From Paraflavitalea soli (lineage in GTDB: Bacteria > Bacteroidota > Bacteroidia > Chitinophagales > Chitinophagaceae): 64,000 bases of DNA. Made by a program: the position numbers and the translations under genes. The notes below the pieces were generated by a model. That model was not told the DNA's origin. It was given only the letters and a program-made list of their open reading frames with translations, and did no database searches. Positions 50,057 to 58,402 of the stretch are shown piece after piece; position 1 is the stretch's first letter, and the number at the start of each line of letters is the position of its first letter. Location: positions 5,274,546-5,338,545 of the forward strand of contig NZ_CP032157.1 of assembly GCF_003555545.1 (NCBI RefSeq), in the 5' to 3' direction.

Positions 50057-53008
50057 TTATTTCAACAATCCATCGATCGTAATGGCTACATAATACAATC
50101 CGCCAAGGGAGGGACCACCGGCATATTGCAGGTAACGATGGTTGAGCAGATCAGTACCACCGGCCTTAATGGTGCTGTGCACCTTCGGCAAACGGTAGGT
50201 AACCTGTGCGTCAATTGTTTGATAAGCAGCTACGCTACCAGTAACCAGCGGGCTTTCCCATAAGAAAGCATCCTGCCATCTCCAGGTGATATTAAATCCA
50301 ATATCCTTCGTGATGGCCCTGTTACCAAAAGACAAATTAGCTGTCCACTGGGGCGTATTAAATCCTGTTACAAAAAGATCTGGTGTCGTGTTGCCTTTGA
50401 TATCATTATAGTTGAGGTTGCCCGACACAGCAAAGGTTTTGTAAAAATTATACGTTACGCCCAGGGAAGATCCATAGGTAGTATACTTATTTTTAGCATT
50501 CGTATACACCCGGTAACGGTCCTGCCCTTTACTGGCTACGGTGGCCGGAGTGGTAGGGGTGGCGGCTTTCGCCGGCTGCTCATCCCTGTTCCGGTCGATC
50601 ATGGCTATCACAGCCGCATCTGACCCCACGGTTTCTCCTTTGGGAACATATACCTGCACCTGACCCAGAAAACCATCATAGATATTTGCGTACGCATCAA
50701 AATCAACCAACAGCTTATTGTTGAACAATACACTCTTATACCCTATTTCAAAGGAGTTGATCCCTTCAGGACGGCCATCAGGCAATTTAGCCACTTCCAG
50801 TAAGTTCCTATTGGCCAAAGCGGCCGCATCTGAGTTACCAGCTGCTTTTACCGCCGTGTTGAAGGCTGCAACTGACGGCTGCGTATAGCTATTCTCTCTG
50901 AACCCTAACCCTTCGTTGATGATGGGCAAAATACCTACACGTTTTACACGGCCATTGTTCACATAAGACAGTGCTTCGAACAAAGCGGGAAACCGGTAGC
51001 CCTGCTGAAAAGTAGCCCGGAAATTGTGGTGTTGATTCAAGGTGTACACAGCAGCCAGGCGCGGTGTAAACTTGGGATCAAACTCAGGATTATAATCATA
51101 CCGCAGTGATCCGAATAATTTCAGCTTATCATCAAAAAAGGTCTTGGTCACCTGGGCAAACCCGCCAAACTTTTTATAATAAGTATTATCTCCATAACTG
51201 CCATTCTTATCGGGCAGGTTACGCTCAGCAATAGGCCGGTCAAAGTCAACGAAGTTGTTGCCATCGGGAATCAGTTCATATACCCTTGCATCTGCACCGA
51301 TCAACAGGTCGAAGGCTTTTGTATACTTGGTCAGGTCCCATTGACCTTCTATATGGTAAACATTGCTTTTCTGGATCAGCGCTGCGCCGCCTGTTACCGG
51401 TGCATCAGGGATCAGGGATGATTTGATATCCCAGTTATTGATCCTGATGATGGAATCTTTTACCCTGTTGAACCTTTCTGTACCAGGTTCGGCCCGGCTG
51501 GCATCTGCCTGCTGTCGGGCATAGGCAGTGGCTGCCGCCAGGTTGGCAGATGTTAACTTGCCGCCATTTGCTGCAGCATATGCATTCAGGGCAGTCTTAT
51601 ACTTGGCGCCCCAGGCAGCACCGCTGCCACCGGTGTACAGGTCCATATTATCGGCCAATGGCTTTACATTGTACGAATCTCCAGTCCTTTCCCGGATAAT
51701 ATACGCCTTGATGTTATAATTGCTTCCCTTGAGTTCCAGGTGATGGTTTTGCACCACTACATTGTCCAGCTTTACCTTATTACCCCGCTGGAATACACCA
51801 TCCATTTTACCTACGCGATAAGTATAGGACAGCAGGGTATTAGTATTAAGCCGGTAATGCAAAGCAAGGTCCAGCTTGAGGTTGTCTACTTTAGGATCAA
51901 CCAGGTCTTTTTCCCAGTAACCGGTGCGGGCCACGGTCAACGTTCTTTTATCTACACCATCTATGGTAAGATCCGTGATAGAAACAGTGTTACTCAATTG
52001 CAATGCATCATCGCCGTATTTATTCCAGCCGTCGAAAGCGGCGTTATTAGCGCCATCCAGGGCAGGAAAACCAGGGTTGGCAGAATTCTTATTGTTGGGG
52101 TTCTGGTCCAGGCGGGTGTCGGAGATCCAATCTATACCCTGCATATAGCTGGCATTGATCTTAAAGGCAAACTTATTGTTGATGGCCTTGGCATACCTGA
52201 TAGCGGTTTCCGTTAAAATACCGGCATCATGATCCCGGTTGTCAACATGGTTTATGCCGGTCTTATGATAGAAACTCAACCCCTGATTAGTGAAAGGATC
52301 TTTGGTAAGCAGATTGGCCATCCCATTGATGGCGTTCATACCATACAAAGCCGATGCGGCTCCGGGCGTGATTTCTACGCTCTGGATATCCAGTTCTGTA
52401 GGCCCAATGGCATTACCCAGGGGTACCCCCAGTGTAGCCGCCTGCATGTCTACCCCATCTACCAACTGCATAAAGCGGAAGTTATTGGGGATATTAAATC
52501 CACGGGTATTGGGCACTTTGAAGGTAAGACTGGAGGTGGTCATCTGTACCCCCTTGATATTTTCCAGGGCGTCATAAAAGCTGGGGGCAGCCGTTTGCCT
52601 GATTGCCCGGATGTCGAGCTTATCGATGGCTACCGGCGATTTCAGGATACTTTCCGGTACGCGGGAAGCAGTTACCACCACTTCATTGCCAAGATAGGTT
52701 TGCGTAGCCAGGGCGATCTGGAGATTGGATCCCAGGCTTTTTACTTCCAGTTCCTGCTCCTTAAATCCGATCGAAGAAATAACCAGTGTGAAGGGGAGTT
52801 TTGTCTTGGTACGCAGCACAAATTCACCCGTCCTGTTCGTAATAGTACCTTGAACGGTACCTTTTATCTGTATACTTACATCCGACAGGGGTTCATGTTT
52901 TTCCTGGTCGGTTACCCGGCCCGATACTTCAATAAGACTCACTTCCTGAGCGCTGGCTGACGATGCCAGGAAAAACAATGTCATGAGCAGTAAAAACGTT
53001 GGTTTCAT
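50057..53008 (-). CDS. TonB-dependent receptor in the sulfur-assimilation locus
   Basis: The product of 983 residues is an outer-membrane active importer. It has a signal peptide (TFLLLMTLFFLASSASAQE), a carboxypeptidase-regulatory-like domain (VSGRVTDQEKHEPLSDVSIQI), the plug (VVVTASRVPESILKSPVAIDKL, PTELDIQSVEITPGAASALYGMNAINGMANLLTK) and a barrel ending GGTDLLNHRYLQYAGGPSLGGLYYVAITIDGLLK. There is no STN domain and no SusD partner, so it differs from the susC at 14387. Two copies of the sulfur-locus palindrome and a cysteine-codon leader lie upstream, so I infer that it imports a sulfur-bearing nutrient under sulfur control. The substrate itself is unknown. Confidence 0.88.
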   Translation of the reverse strand: MKPTFLLLMTLFFLASSASAQEVSLIEVSGRVTDQEKHEPLSDVSIQIKGTVQGTITNRTGEFVLRTKTKLPFTLVISSIGFKEQELEVKSLGSNLQIALATQTYLGNEVVVTASRVPESILKSPVAIDKLDIRAIRQTAAPSFYDALENIKGVQMTTSSLTFKVPNTRGFNIPNNFRFMQLVDGVDMQAATLGVPLGNAIGPTELDIQSVEITPGAASALYGMNAINGMANLLTKDPFTNQGLSFYHKTGINHVDNRDHDAGILTETAIRYAKAINNKFAFKINASYMQGIDWISDTRLDQNPNNKNSANPGFPALDGANNAAFDGWNKYGDDALQLSNTVSITDLTIDGVDKRTLTVARTGYWEKDLVDPKVDNLKLDLALHYRLNTNTLLSYTYRVGKMDGVFQRGNKVKLDNVVVQNHHLELKGSNYNIKAYIIRERTGDSYNVKPLADNMDLYTGGSGAAWGAKYKTALNAYAAANGGKLTSANLAAATAYARQQADASRAEPGTERFNRVKDSIIRINNWDIKSSLIPDAPVTGGAALIQKSNVYHIEGQWDLTKYTKAFDLLIGADARVYELIPDGNNFVDFDRPIAERNLPDKNGSYGDNTYYKKFGGFAQVTKTFFDDKLKLFGSLRYDYNPEFDPKFTPRLAAVYTLNQHHNFRATFQQGYRFPALFEALSYVNNGRVKRVGILPIINEGLGFRENSYTQPSVAAFNTAVKAAGNSDAAALANRNLLEVAKLPDGRPEGINSFEIGYKSVLFNNKLLVDFDAYANIYDGFLGQVQVYVPKGETVGSDAAVIAMIDRNRDEQPAKAATPTTPATVASKGQDRYRVYTNAKNKYTTYGSSLGVTYNFYKTFAVSGNLNYNDIKGNTTPDLFVTGFNTPQWTANLSFGNRAITKDIGFNITWRWQDAFLWESPLVTGSVAAYQTIDAQVTYRLPKVHSTIKAGGTDLLNHRYLQYAGGPSLGGLYYVAITIDGLLK

Positions 53009-53033
53009 GTTACCGTTGATGTTTGATGGTTAA

Positions 53034-53054
53034 AGTCTATTATTTTACTAGACT
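53034..53054 (-). promoter_or_regulatory. Sulfur palindrome, copy 1 (AGTCTA-N9-TAGACT)
   Basis: AGTCTA (53034-53039), 9 nt, TAGACT (53049-53054). It lies 25 bp before the receptor start codon, between the putative attenuator and the gene. The inner bases extend the symmetry with one mismatch. Confidence 0.65.
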
Positions 53055-53065
53055 ATATGTTGCTT

Positions 53066-53097
53066 AAAAATCCCGATTGCTGATGGGCTCACCGGGA
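53066..53097 (-). terminator. Possible attenuator before the TonB receptor
   Basis: On the minus strand TCCCG, 17 nt and CGGGA are followed by five T residues. The stem is only 5 bp, so this is a weak terminator. It lies 50 nt after the cysteine-rich leader ORF and 58 nt before the receptor gene, where a transcription attenuator would be expected. Confidence 0.4.
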
Positions 53098-53146
53098 AGG
53101 TTGTTAACTAAGGTGAAATACGAAATCGATGCTTCGCAGGGTATTG

Positions 53147-53230
53147 CTATCCACAACAACAGGAGCATTCCAGTGCATGAATGGTAGCAAGACAGAATAG
53201 GGATGTAGCAGGCAGCATACTAAGTTTCAT
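53147..53230 (-). CDS. Cysteine-codon leader peptide, 27 residues, upstream of the TonB receptor
   Basis: A 28-codon frame from ATG at 53228-53230 to TAG at 53147-53149 encodes a peptide beginning MKLSMLPATSLFC and ending HALECSCCCG. Five of 27 codons are for cysteine, four of them within the last six codons (TGC TCC TGT TGT TGT GGA). It lies between palindrome copy 2 and the receptor. It is separated from the receptor start by 138 bp containing a weak terminator-like stem. The parallel with the cysteine-rich ORF before cysH makes chance unlikely. I infer that ribosome stalling at cysteine codons reports cysteine supply. Confidence 0.65.
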   Translation of the reverse strand: MKLSMLPATSLFCLATIHALECSCCCG

Positions 53231-53264
53231 GATTGCACTAAATTACAGGTTATTTTGGATTTAC

Positions 53265-53285
53265 AGTCTATTATTTTAATAGACT
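53265..53285 (-). promoter_or_regulatory. Sulfur palindrome, copy 2 (perfect)
   Basis: AGTCTA (53265-53270), 9 nt, TAGACT (53280-53285), with the inner bases also symmetric so that 9-bp arms surround a 3-base centre. It lies 35 bp upstream of the leader ORF. A degenerate -7 box (TAATTTAG on the minus strand) follows it before the leader. Confidence 0.7.
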
Positions 53286-53329
53286 ATACAGGTACAATAA
53301 ATCCCGGCCTTATTACAACCGGGGTATAC

Positions 53330-54853
53330 TTATTGAAAGATCTTAATAATGATCTTGACGCTCCAGAATATGACCAGGCAGCCCAGCAGGATTAATGCCG
53401 TTTTCCGGGGCAGTTTACCAGCCAGTTTGGCGGCCAACGGAGCAGCGATCAGGCCTCCCAGGATAAGCGCCGCAATTACCTGCCAGTGTGATACTCCCAT
53501 CAGGGTAAAGAACGTAAGCGCACTCGCCAGGGTTACAAAAAATTCAGTAAGGCTTACGGAGCCGATCACAAAACGGGGACTTCTTCCCTTGGTGATCAAG
53601 GTAGTAGTTACGATGGGGCCCCAGCCACCGCCGCCGAATGAATCCAGAAAACCGCCGGCTCCGGCCAGCATACCATAGCGCTTGAACTTCTTAGGCTTTT
53701 GTTGCTGTTTCCTGAAAGCATTGTACAGGATCCTGAGCCCCAGGAACATGGTATAAGAAGCCAGGATAGGACGCAGGTACTTTGAATGCGATTCTCCAAA
53801 CTCCTTCAAACAGATAGCACCAATAATAGCGCCTATCACACCCGGGATCACCAATATCTTGAACAGCTTTTTATTGACATTGCCAAACTTATAGTGGCTA
53901 TACCCCGAAGCACCGCTGGCAAACATCTCAGCCGTGTGGATACTGCCACTGATAGCAGCGAGGTTCACCCCCATCGACAACAGGATGGTAGTACTGGTAA
54001 CACCATATCCCATGCCCAAAGCGCCATCTACCATCTGGGCCAGAAAACCAGCCATTACCATCCAATGGAAGTTCTTATCCAGTGTTTGGTACCACTTGAG
54101 GGTATCATCGGCCATTTGTTGCAGCGGAAGGTAGGAGAAGATAAAATGCCCTACCAGCATCAAAGCAAAGATCACCAGCGAATAGGTAGCTATTTTACGC
54201 CAGCGTCTTTCTTTCTCTGCCGTGTCTCTTTCTACCAGTATCTTAGTAAGCTCATTCAGCTTCTTTACTTTGTATTCGAAATTGCCATTCAGCCGGTTGC
54301 GCACTACATGCAGGTTATTGATCACCTCATTGAGTTCAGCCGGCAATGCATTGTTCAATACCTCTTTGATACGCTTGGCCGCTGTGGGCGATTTGCCATT
54401 GGTAGAGATCGCAATTTTGAGATTCCCTTTCTGCACTACAGAGCTCAGGTAAAAATCACACTGCTCGGGCTTATCAGCCGCATTGACCAGTATCTTTTTC
54501 TCCCGCGCAGCATCACGGATAAGTTGGCTCACAGCTCTGTCGTTGACAGCTATTATCACCAGGTCTTTACCTTCCAGATCAGCTTCCGAAAAAGGGCGCT
54601 CTTCTATCCTCACAAATTCATGTGCTCCAGCCAGCTCTTTCACTTGCGCTGTTACGTTAGTGGCGACCACTGAAACACGGGCAGCGGGAGCATTACCCAG
54701 TATAGCGGTTAGCTTTTCCAGCCCCACATTCCCGGCGCCCACCAACAGCACCTCCAGGACTTCCAGTCGTAGAAATACCGGAAATAAGTAATTGGCATCC
54801 TGTCCAATCACCGTTGCATCCGGTACCCCATTTTTTTGTTGCTCTGTAGACAT
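53330..54853 (-). CDS. Fusion of precorrin-2 dehydrogenase (siroheme synthase) and TauE/SafE transporter
   Basis: The product of 507 residues joins two functions. Residues about 20-215 are a Met8/CysG-N-type precorrin-2 dehydrogenase and ferrochelatase domain: LFPVFLRLEVLEVLLVGAGNVG with a Rossmann GxGxxG, VIIAVNDRAVSQLIRDAA, ILVNAADKPEQCDFYLSSVVQKGNLKIAISTNGKSPTAAKRIKE. After a linker, about residues 235-507 form a TauE/SafE (TSUP) membrane domain with about eight helices (MAGFLAQMVDGALGMGYGVTSTTILLSMG; LAGAGGFLDSFGGGGWGPIVTTTLI). Met8-type enzymes finish siroheme for sulfite reductase; TSUP proteins move sulfite, sulfate or sulfonates. It lies 37 bp after cysI and probably belongs to the same transcript. 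Confidence 0.93.
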   Translation of the reverse strand: MSTEQQKNGVPDATVIGQDANYLFPVFLRLEVLEVLLVGAGNVGLEKLTAILGNAPAARVSVVATNVTAQVKELAGAHEFVRIEERPFSEADLEGKDLVIIAVNDRAVSQLIRDAAREKKILVNAADKPEQCDFYLSSVVQKGNLKIAISTNGKSPTAAKRIKEVLNNALPAELNEVINNLHVVRNRLNGNFEYKVKKLNELTKILVERDTAEKERRWRKIATYSLVIFALMLVGHFIFSYLPLQQMADDTLKWYQTLDKNFHWMVMAGFLAQMVDGALGMGYGVTSTTILLSMGVNLAAISGSIHTAEMFASGASGYSHYKFGNVNKKLFKILVIPGVIGAIIGAICLKEFGESHSKYLRPILASYTMFLGLRILYNAFRKQQQKPKKFKRYGMLAGAGGFLDSFGGGGWGPIVTTTLITKGRSPRFVIGSVSLTEFFVTLASALTFFTLMGVSHWQVIAALILGGLIAAPLAAKLAGKLPRKTALILLGCLVIFWSVKIIIKIFQ

Positions 54854-54890
54854 CCTTTCGGTATTATTAGAATTAATTGATCAACAGTCA

Positions 54891-56564
54891 TTAAATGGTA
54901 ACCCACTGCTCGCGCACTGCAAAATCACCAAAGGTCTCGCCCTGCTTTCTCTTTTTGCTGTAAATGCCCAACAAATTATCCAGCTCCTGCAGGATTGCTG
55001 GTTCATCAAGACTTTCCTTATACTTCTTGTTCAGCCGCATACCATCACGGTCTCCGCCCAGGTGCATATTGTATTGGCCATAAGCGGTGCCTACAAAACC
55101 GATCTCTGCTGCATAAGGCCTTCCGCAGCCATTAGGACATCCCGTCATACGCACCGATATTTCATCATCACTGATCTGGTGCTTGTCCATCAATACCTCG
55201 ATCTTATCGATCAGCCTGGGCAGGTAGCGTTGTGCTTCGGCCAGCGCCAGCGGACAGGTGTTAAAGGCCACACAGGCAATAGCACTCTTCCGTATCGGAC
55301 CTGCTTCATCGGTATGTGCAATGATACCAAATTGCTGCAGAATATCTTCTACTGCTTGCTTATCTTTTGGTTCAATATCGCTGATGATCACATTTTGGTT
55401 ACAAGTGAACCGGAAATTGGCTTTACCCGTTTTGGCAACTTCCAGTAAGGCAGTTTTCAAAGCAGCCTTGCCCTCGTCCAGGATGCGTCCATTCTCCACA
55501 AAAACAGTATAGTACCATTTCCCTTCGTGGTTCTGGTGCCAGCCATAGTAATCAGGGCGATGGGTAAAAGTGTAAGGCTTAGCTTCTTCAAATTTGAAAC
55601 CGCAACGTTTTTCCACCTCTGCCTTAAAAGCTTCTACTCCCATCTTATCAACCGTATATTTTAAGCGGGAAAGCTTACGGTCACTGCGGTTGCCATTGTC
55701 TCGCTGCACCGTGATCACTTCATAAGCCGCTTTCAGGGTATTCTCTTCACCACGCACAAAACCCAGTATTGTTCCCAACCTTGGGTAGGTGCTTGCATTG
55801 CCATGGGTAGTTCCCAGGCCGCCACCAACAGCTACATTGAAACCGATCAGTTTACCGTTTTCAACTATGGCGATCAGGCCAAGGTCATTGGCAAAAACAT
55901 CCACGTCATTATGGGGAGGGATGGCAATGGCGATCTTGAACTTACGGGGCAGGTAACGATCCTGGTACAACGGATCCTCTTCCTGCTTTTTATCCGTCAA
56001 CGGCTTTTCATCGAGCCATACTTCATAATAGGCTTTTGTTTTGGGCAATGCCAGCTGACTCAGTTTACCCGCATACTGAAATACTTCTTCATGAATGGCC
56101 GACTGTTTAGGGTGAGCGCCACATATTACATTCCTGTTCACATCACCACAGGCAGCAATAGCATCCAGGTGGATGGTATTAAAAGCTTGCAAAGTGGGCT
56201 TTACATGGGATTTAAGAATACCATGCAGTTGAACGGTCTGGCGCGTGGTGATCTTGATCACCCCGGTACTATGGTCACCGGCAATATGATGTAATCCCAC
56301 CCATTGTTCTGGTGTAAGAAACCCGCCGGGCAGGCGTAAACGCACCATATAGGAATACAGCCATTCCAGTTTCTTGGCGCTGCGTTCCTCACGGCGGTCG
56401 CGGTCATCCTGCTGGTACATACCATGGAATTTGATCAATGCCTGATCATTTTCGCGGATGGCACCGGTCACTTCATCGTGCAGGCTTTCTTTCAGGGTGC
56501 CACGCAACGCGTTGCTTTCAGTCTTGATCTTCTCAACGGGTGATAAGTTCTTATTCGTACTCAT
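54891..56564 (-). CDS. cysI: Sulfite reductase hemoprotein subunit CysI
   Basis: CysI reduces sulfite to sulfide with six electrons delivered by CysJ, using siroheme coupled to a [4Fe-4S] cluster. The product of 557 residues has two ferredoxin-like repeats, KITTRQTVQLHGI (siroheme contacts), GDVNRNVICGAHP, and the cluster motif AFNTCPLALAEAQRYLPRL with the later MTGCPNGCGRPYAAEIGFVG, where the Cys residues bind the cluster. The order of motifs fits assimilatory NADPH-type CysI. A hairpin terminator separates it from the upstream cysJ, so it probably has its own promoter or depends on read-through. A 37-bp gap leads to the fusion gene. Confidence 0.95.
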   Translation of the reverse strand: MSTNKNLSPVEKIKTESNALRGTLKESLHDEVTGAIRENDQALIKFHGMYQQDDRDRREERSAKKLEWLYSYMVRLRLPGGFLTPEQWVGLHHIAGDHSTGVIKITTRQTVQLHGILKSHVKPTLQAFNTIHLDAIAACGDVNRNVICGAHPKQSAIHEEVFQYAGKLSQLALPKTKAYYEVWLDEKPLTDKKQEEDPLYQDRYLPRKFKIAIAIPPHNDVDVFANDLGLIAIVENGKLIGFNVAVGGGLGTTHGNASTYPRLGTILGFVRGEENTLKAAYEVITVQRDNGNRSDRKLSRLKYTVDKMGVEAFKAEVEKRCGFKFEEAKPYTFTHRPDYYGWHQNHEGKWYYTVFVENGRILDEGKAALKTALLEVAKTGKANFRFTCNQNVIISDIEPKDKQAVEDILQQFGIIAHTDEAGPIRKSAIACVAFNTCPLALAEAQRYLPRLIDKIEVLMDKHQISDDEISVRMTGCPNGCGRPYAAEIGFVGTAYGQYNMHLGGDRDGMRLNKKYKESLDEPAILQELDNLLGIYSKKRKQGETFGDFAVREQWVTI

Positions 56565-56612
56565 GATATATTCAGGTTCTGGGCTGTTTATCGTTAATAG
56601 TCACTAATAAAA

Positions 56613-56661
56613 AGAGGTGACACCTTCCCTCTGCCGCGAAAACGAAAGGTGTCACCTCTTC
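56613..56661 (-). terminator. Hairpin between cysJ and cysI
   Basis: Long arms (AAGAGGTGACACCTT / AAGGTGTCACCTCTT) surround a loop of about 19 nt and are followed on the minus strand by TTTTTATTAG. It should end or attenuate the cysH-to-cysJ transcript before cysI. Confidence 0.8.
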
Positions 56662-56680
56662 GCTTCCGATCCGGTACTTA

Positions 56681-58402
56681 CTAATACACGTCTTTCAGGT
56701 ATCTCCCTTCTTCTTTCAACTGATCCAGGTACTGGATAGCTTCTTCATCGGTTTTGCCGCTATAGCGTTGGATCACCTGCAACAAGGCATATTCCACATC
56801 CACACTCATGGGTTCTTTGGCGCCACAGATATAGATATAAGCGCCACTGCTGATCCACTTCCACAATTCAGCAGCCTTCTCCAGGATGCGGTGCTGTACG
56901 TATATTTTAAACTTCTGATCACGGGAGAAAGCAAGGTTAACATGTGTCAACGCGCCGGTTTGCAACCAGTTCTGTATTTCTGTCTGGTACAGGAAATCCG
57001 TCACAAAATGCTGATCACCGAAGAAGAGCCAGTTGCGTCCTTCAGCACCGGTGGCATCCCGCTCGGCCAGGAAGGAACGGAAAGGCGCAATACCTGTTCC
57101 GGGGCCGATCATGATGACATCCTTATTGGCTTCTGGCAGTCGGAACTGGTTATTCTTGTGCACGTAAAATTCTATTTCGCTGTCCGGAGACAAATGCTGC
57201 GACAGGAAGTCTGAGCAGAGCCCGTATTTGGCTTCCTGGTTGATATAGAAAGTATCCCTGGCTACAGTAATATGTACCTCTCCGCTATGAGCGCTGGGCG
57301 AAGAGGAGATGGAATAAAGCCGTGGGGTAATGGGTTCAAGAATGGCCACCACTTCGTGAAACTGCTGCACATCCTTTACCGGGTAGATCTTCAGCAGGTC
57401 TACGAGGCCGATCTTGGTTTCGGGAATGTCTTGTTTTATGATAGCCGCATATTGCTTTACCACCCGCTCAGGCAACCAGGCAACATTGATGCGCTTCTTT
57501 AAATGATTGAAAATAGAATCTGTTTCATTGCGGAAAGTAATGGGTGTTCCATTATTGCTGAATGCCAATGCCAGGATAGTATCCACCACCTGTTTGGGAT
57601 TCTCCGGTATGATGCCGATAGAATCACCGGGCTGGTAGTCGACCTCTTCGTCTACACCGATTTCGATATGGTAGGTCTCTTTGGAAGAGCCGCGGTCATT
57701 GAGGTTGATATTGGTGAGTACAGTACCCTTGTATATTTTTTTACCGGTCGTTTTTTTAGCTACCGGTGTACCGGCTGTCTGGGCAGGAGCACTGCTGCCA
57801 GCCGTGGTGAGCTGTGTCAACACGTTGGAAAACCAGCTGCTGGCTTCCGATTGGTAATCGGTATCGCAGCACTGCAGGGATACAATGCGCTGACCACCCA
57901 GCTTTTGCAGTTGTGAGTCTACATCCTCCCCTGCCTTACAGAATAAAGGGTAGGAAGTATCACCCAATGCCAGTACACCAAATTTCAGCTGGTTCAACTT
58001 AAAACCATTCTGGTGGATATGGTCATAAAACTTTTTGGCGGTTGCCGGTGGTTCCCCTTCACCTTGCGTGCTGATAATGGTAAAAAAGTATTCTTCCTTG
58101 GAAAGGTCGTTGAGCCTGTATTGATCGAGGCTTACAATCTTTGCATTGATACCACTCTTTTTTGCCTGGGAAGCGAAATCAGTAGCCAACTTCTTGGAGT
58201 TGCCGGTTTCCGTACCATAGGCAATAGTGATCTTCTGCACTGCCGGTTTCACCTCAGCAGCAACAGCCACGGGTGCAGCCTGCTGCACCGGCTGGGTTTG
58301 CGCCAGCAGGCCAGCCAGGTATCCATTCATCCAGATCAACTCTTCCCTGGAGGATGTATTTACCAACTCAAGCAGCGACTTCAATTTAGGCTCTACTAAC
58401 AT
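56681..58402 (-). CDS. cysJ: Sulfite reductase flavoprotein subunit CysJ
   Basis: CysJ passes electrons from NADPH through FAD and FMN to CysI. The product of 573 residues has an N-terminal helical and Ala/Pro-rich extension (about 55 residues), a flavodoxin domain (ITIAYGTETGNSKKLATDFA, TIISTQGEGEPPATAKKFYDHI, LALGDTSYPLFCKAG), then the FAD-binding region (PRLYSISSSPSAHSGEVHITV) and the NADPH site (IMIGPGTGIAPFRSFLAER, YICGAKEPMSVDVEYALLQVI), ending GRYLKDVY. It overlaps cobA by 17 bp and so is translated in step with it. Confidence 0.96.
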   Translation of the reverse strand: MLVEPKLKSLLELVNTSSREELIWMNGYLAGLLAQTQPVQQAAPVAVAAEVKPAVQKITIAYGTETGNSKKLATDFASQAKKSGINAKIVSLDQYRLNDLSKEEYFFTIISTQGEGEPPATAKKFYDHIHQNGFKLNQLKFGVLALGDTSYPLFCKAGEDVDSQLQKLGGQRIVSLQCCDTDYQSEASSWFSNVLTQLTTAGSSAPAQTAGTPVAKKTTGKKIYKGTVLTNINLNDRGSSKETYHIEIGVDEEVDYQPGDSIGIIPENPKQVVDTILALAFSNNGTPITFRNETDSIFNHLKKRINVAWLPERVVKQYAAIIKQDIPETKIGLVDLLKIYPVKDVQQFHEVVAILEPITPRLYSISSSPSAHSGEVHITVARDTFYINQEAKYGLCSDFLSQHLSPDSEIEFYVHKNNQFRLPEANKDVIMIGPGTGIAPFRSFLAERDATGAEGRNWLFFGDQHFVTDFLYQTEIQNWLQTGALTHVNLAFSRDQKFKIYVQHRILEKAAELWKWISSGAYIYICGAKEPMSVDVEYALLQVIQRYSGKTDEEAIQYLDQLKEEGRYLKDVY

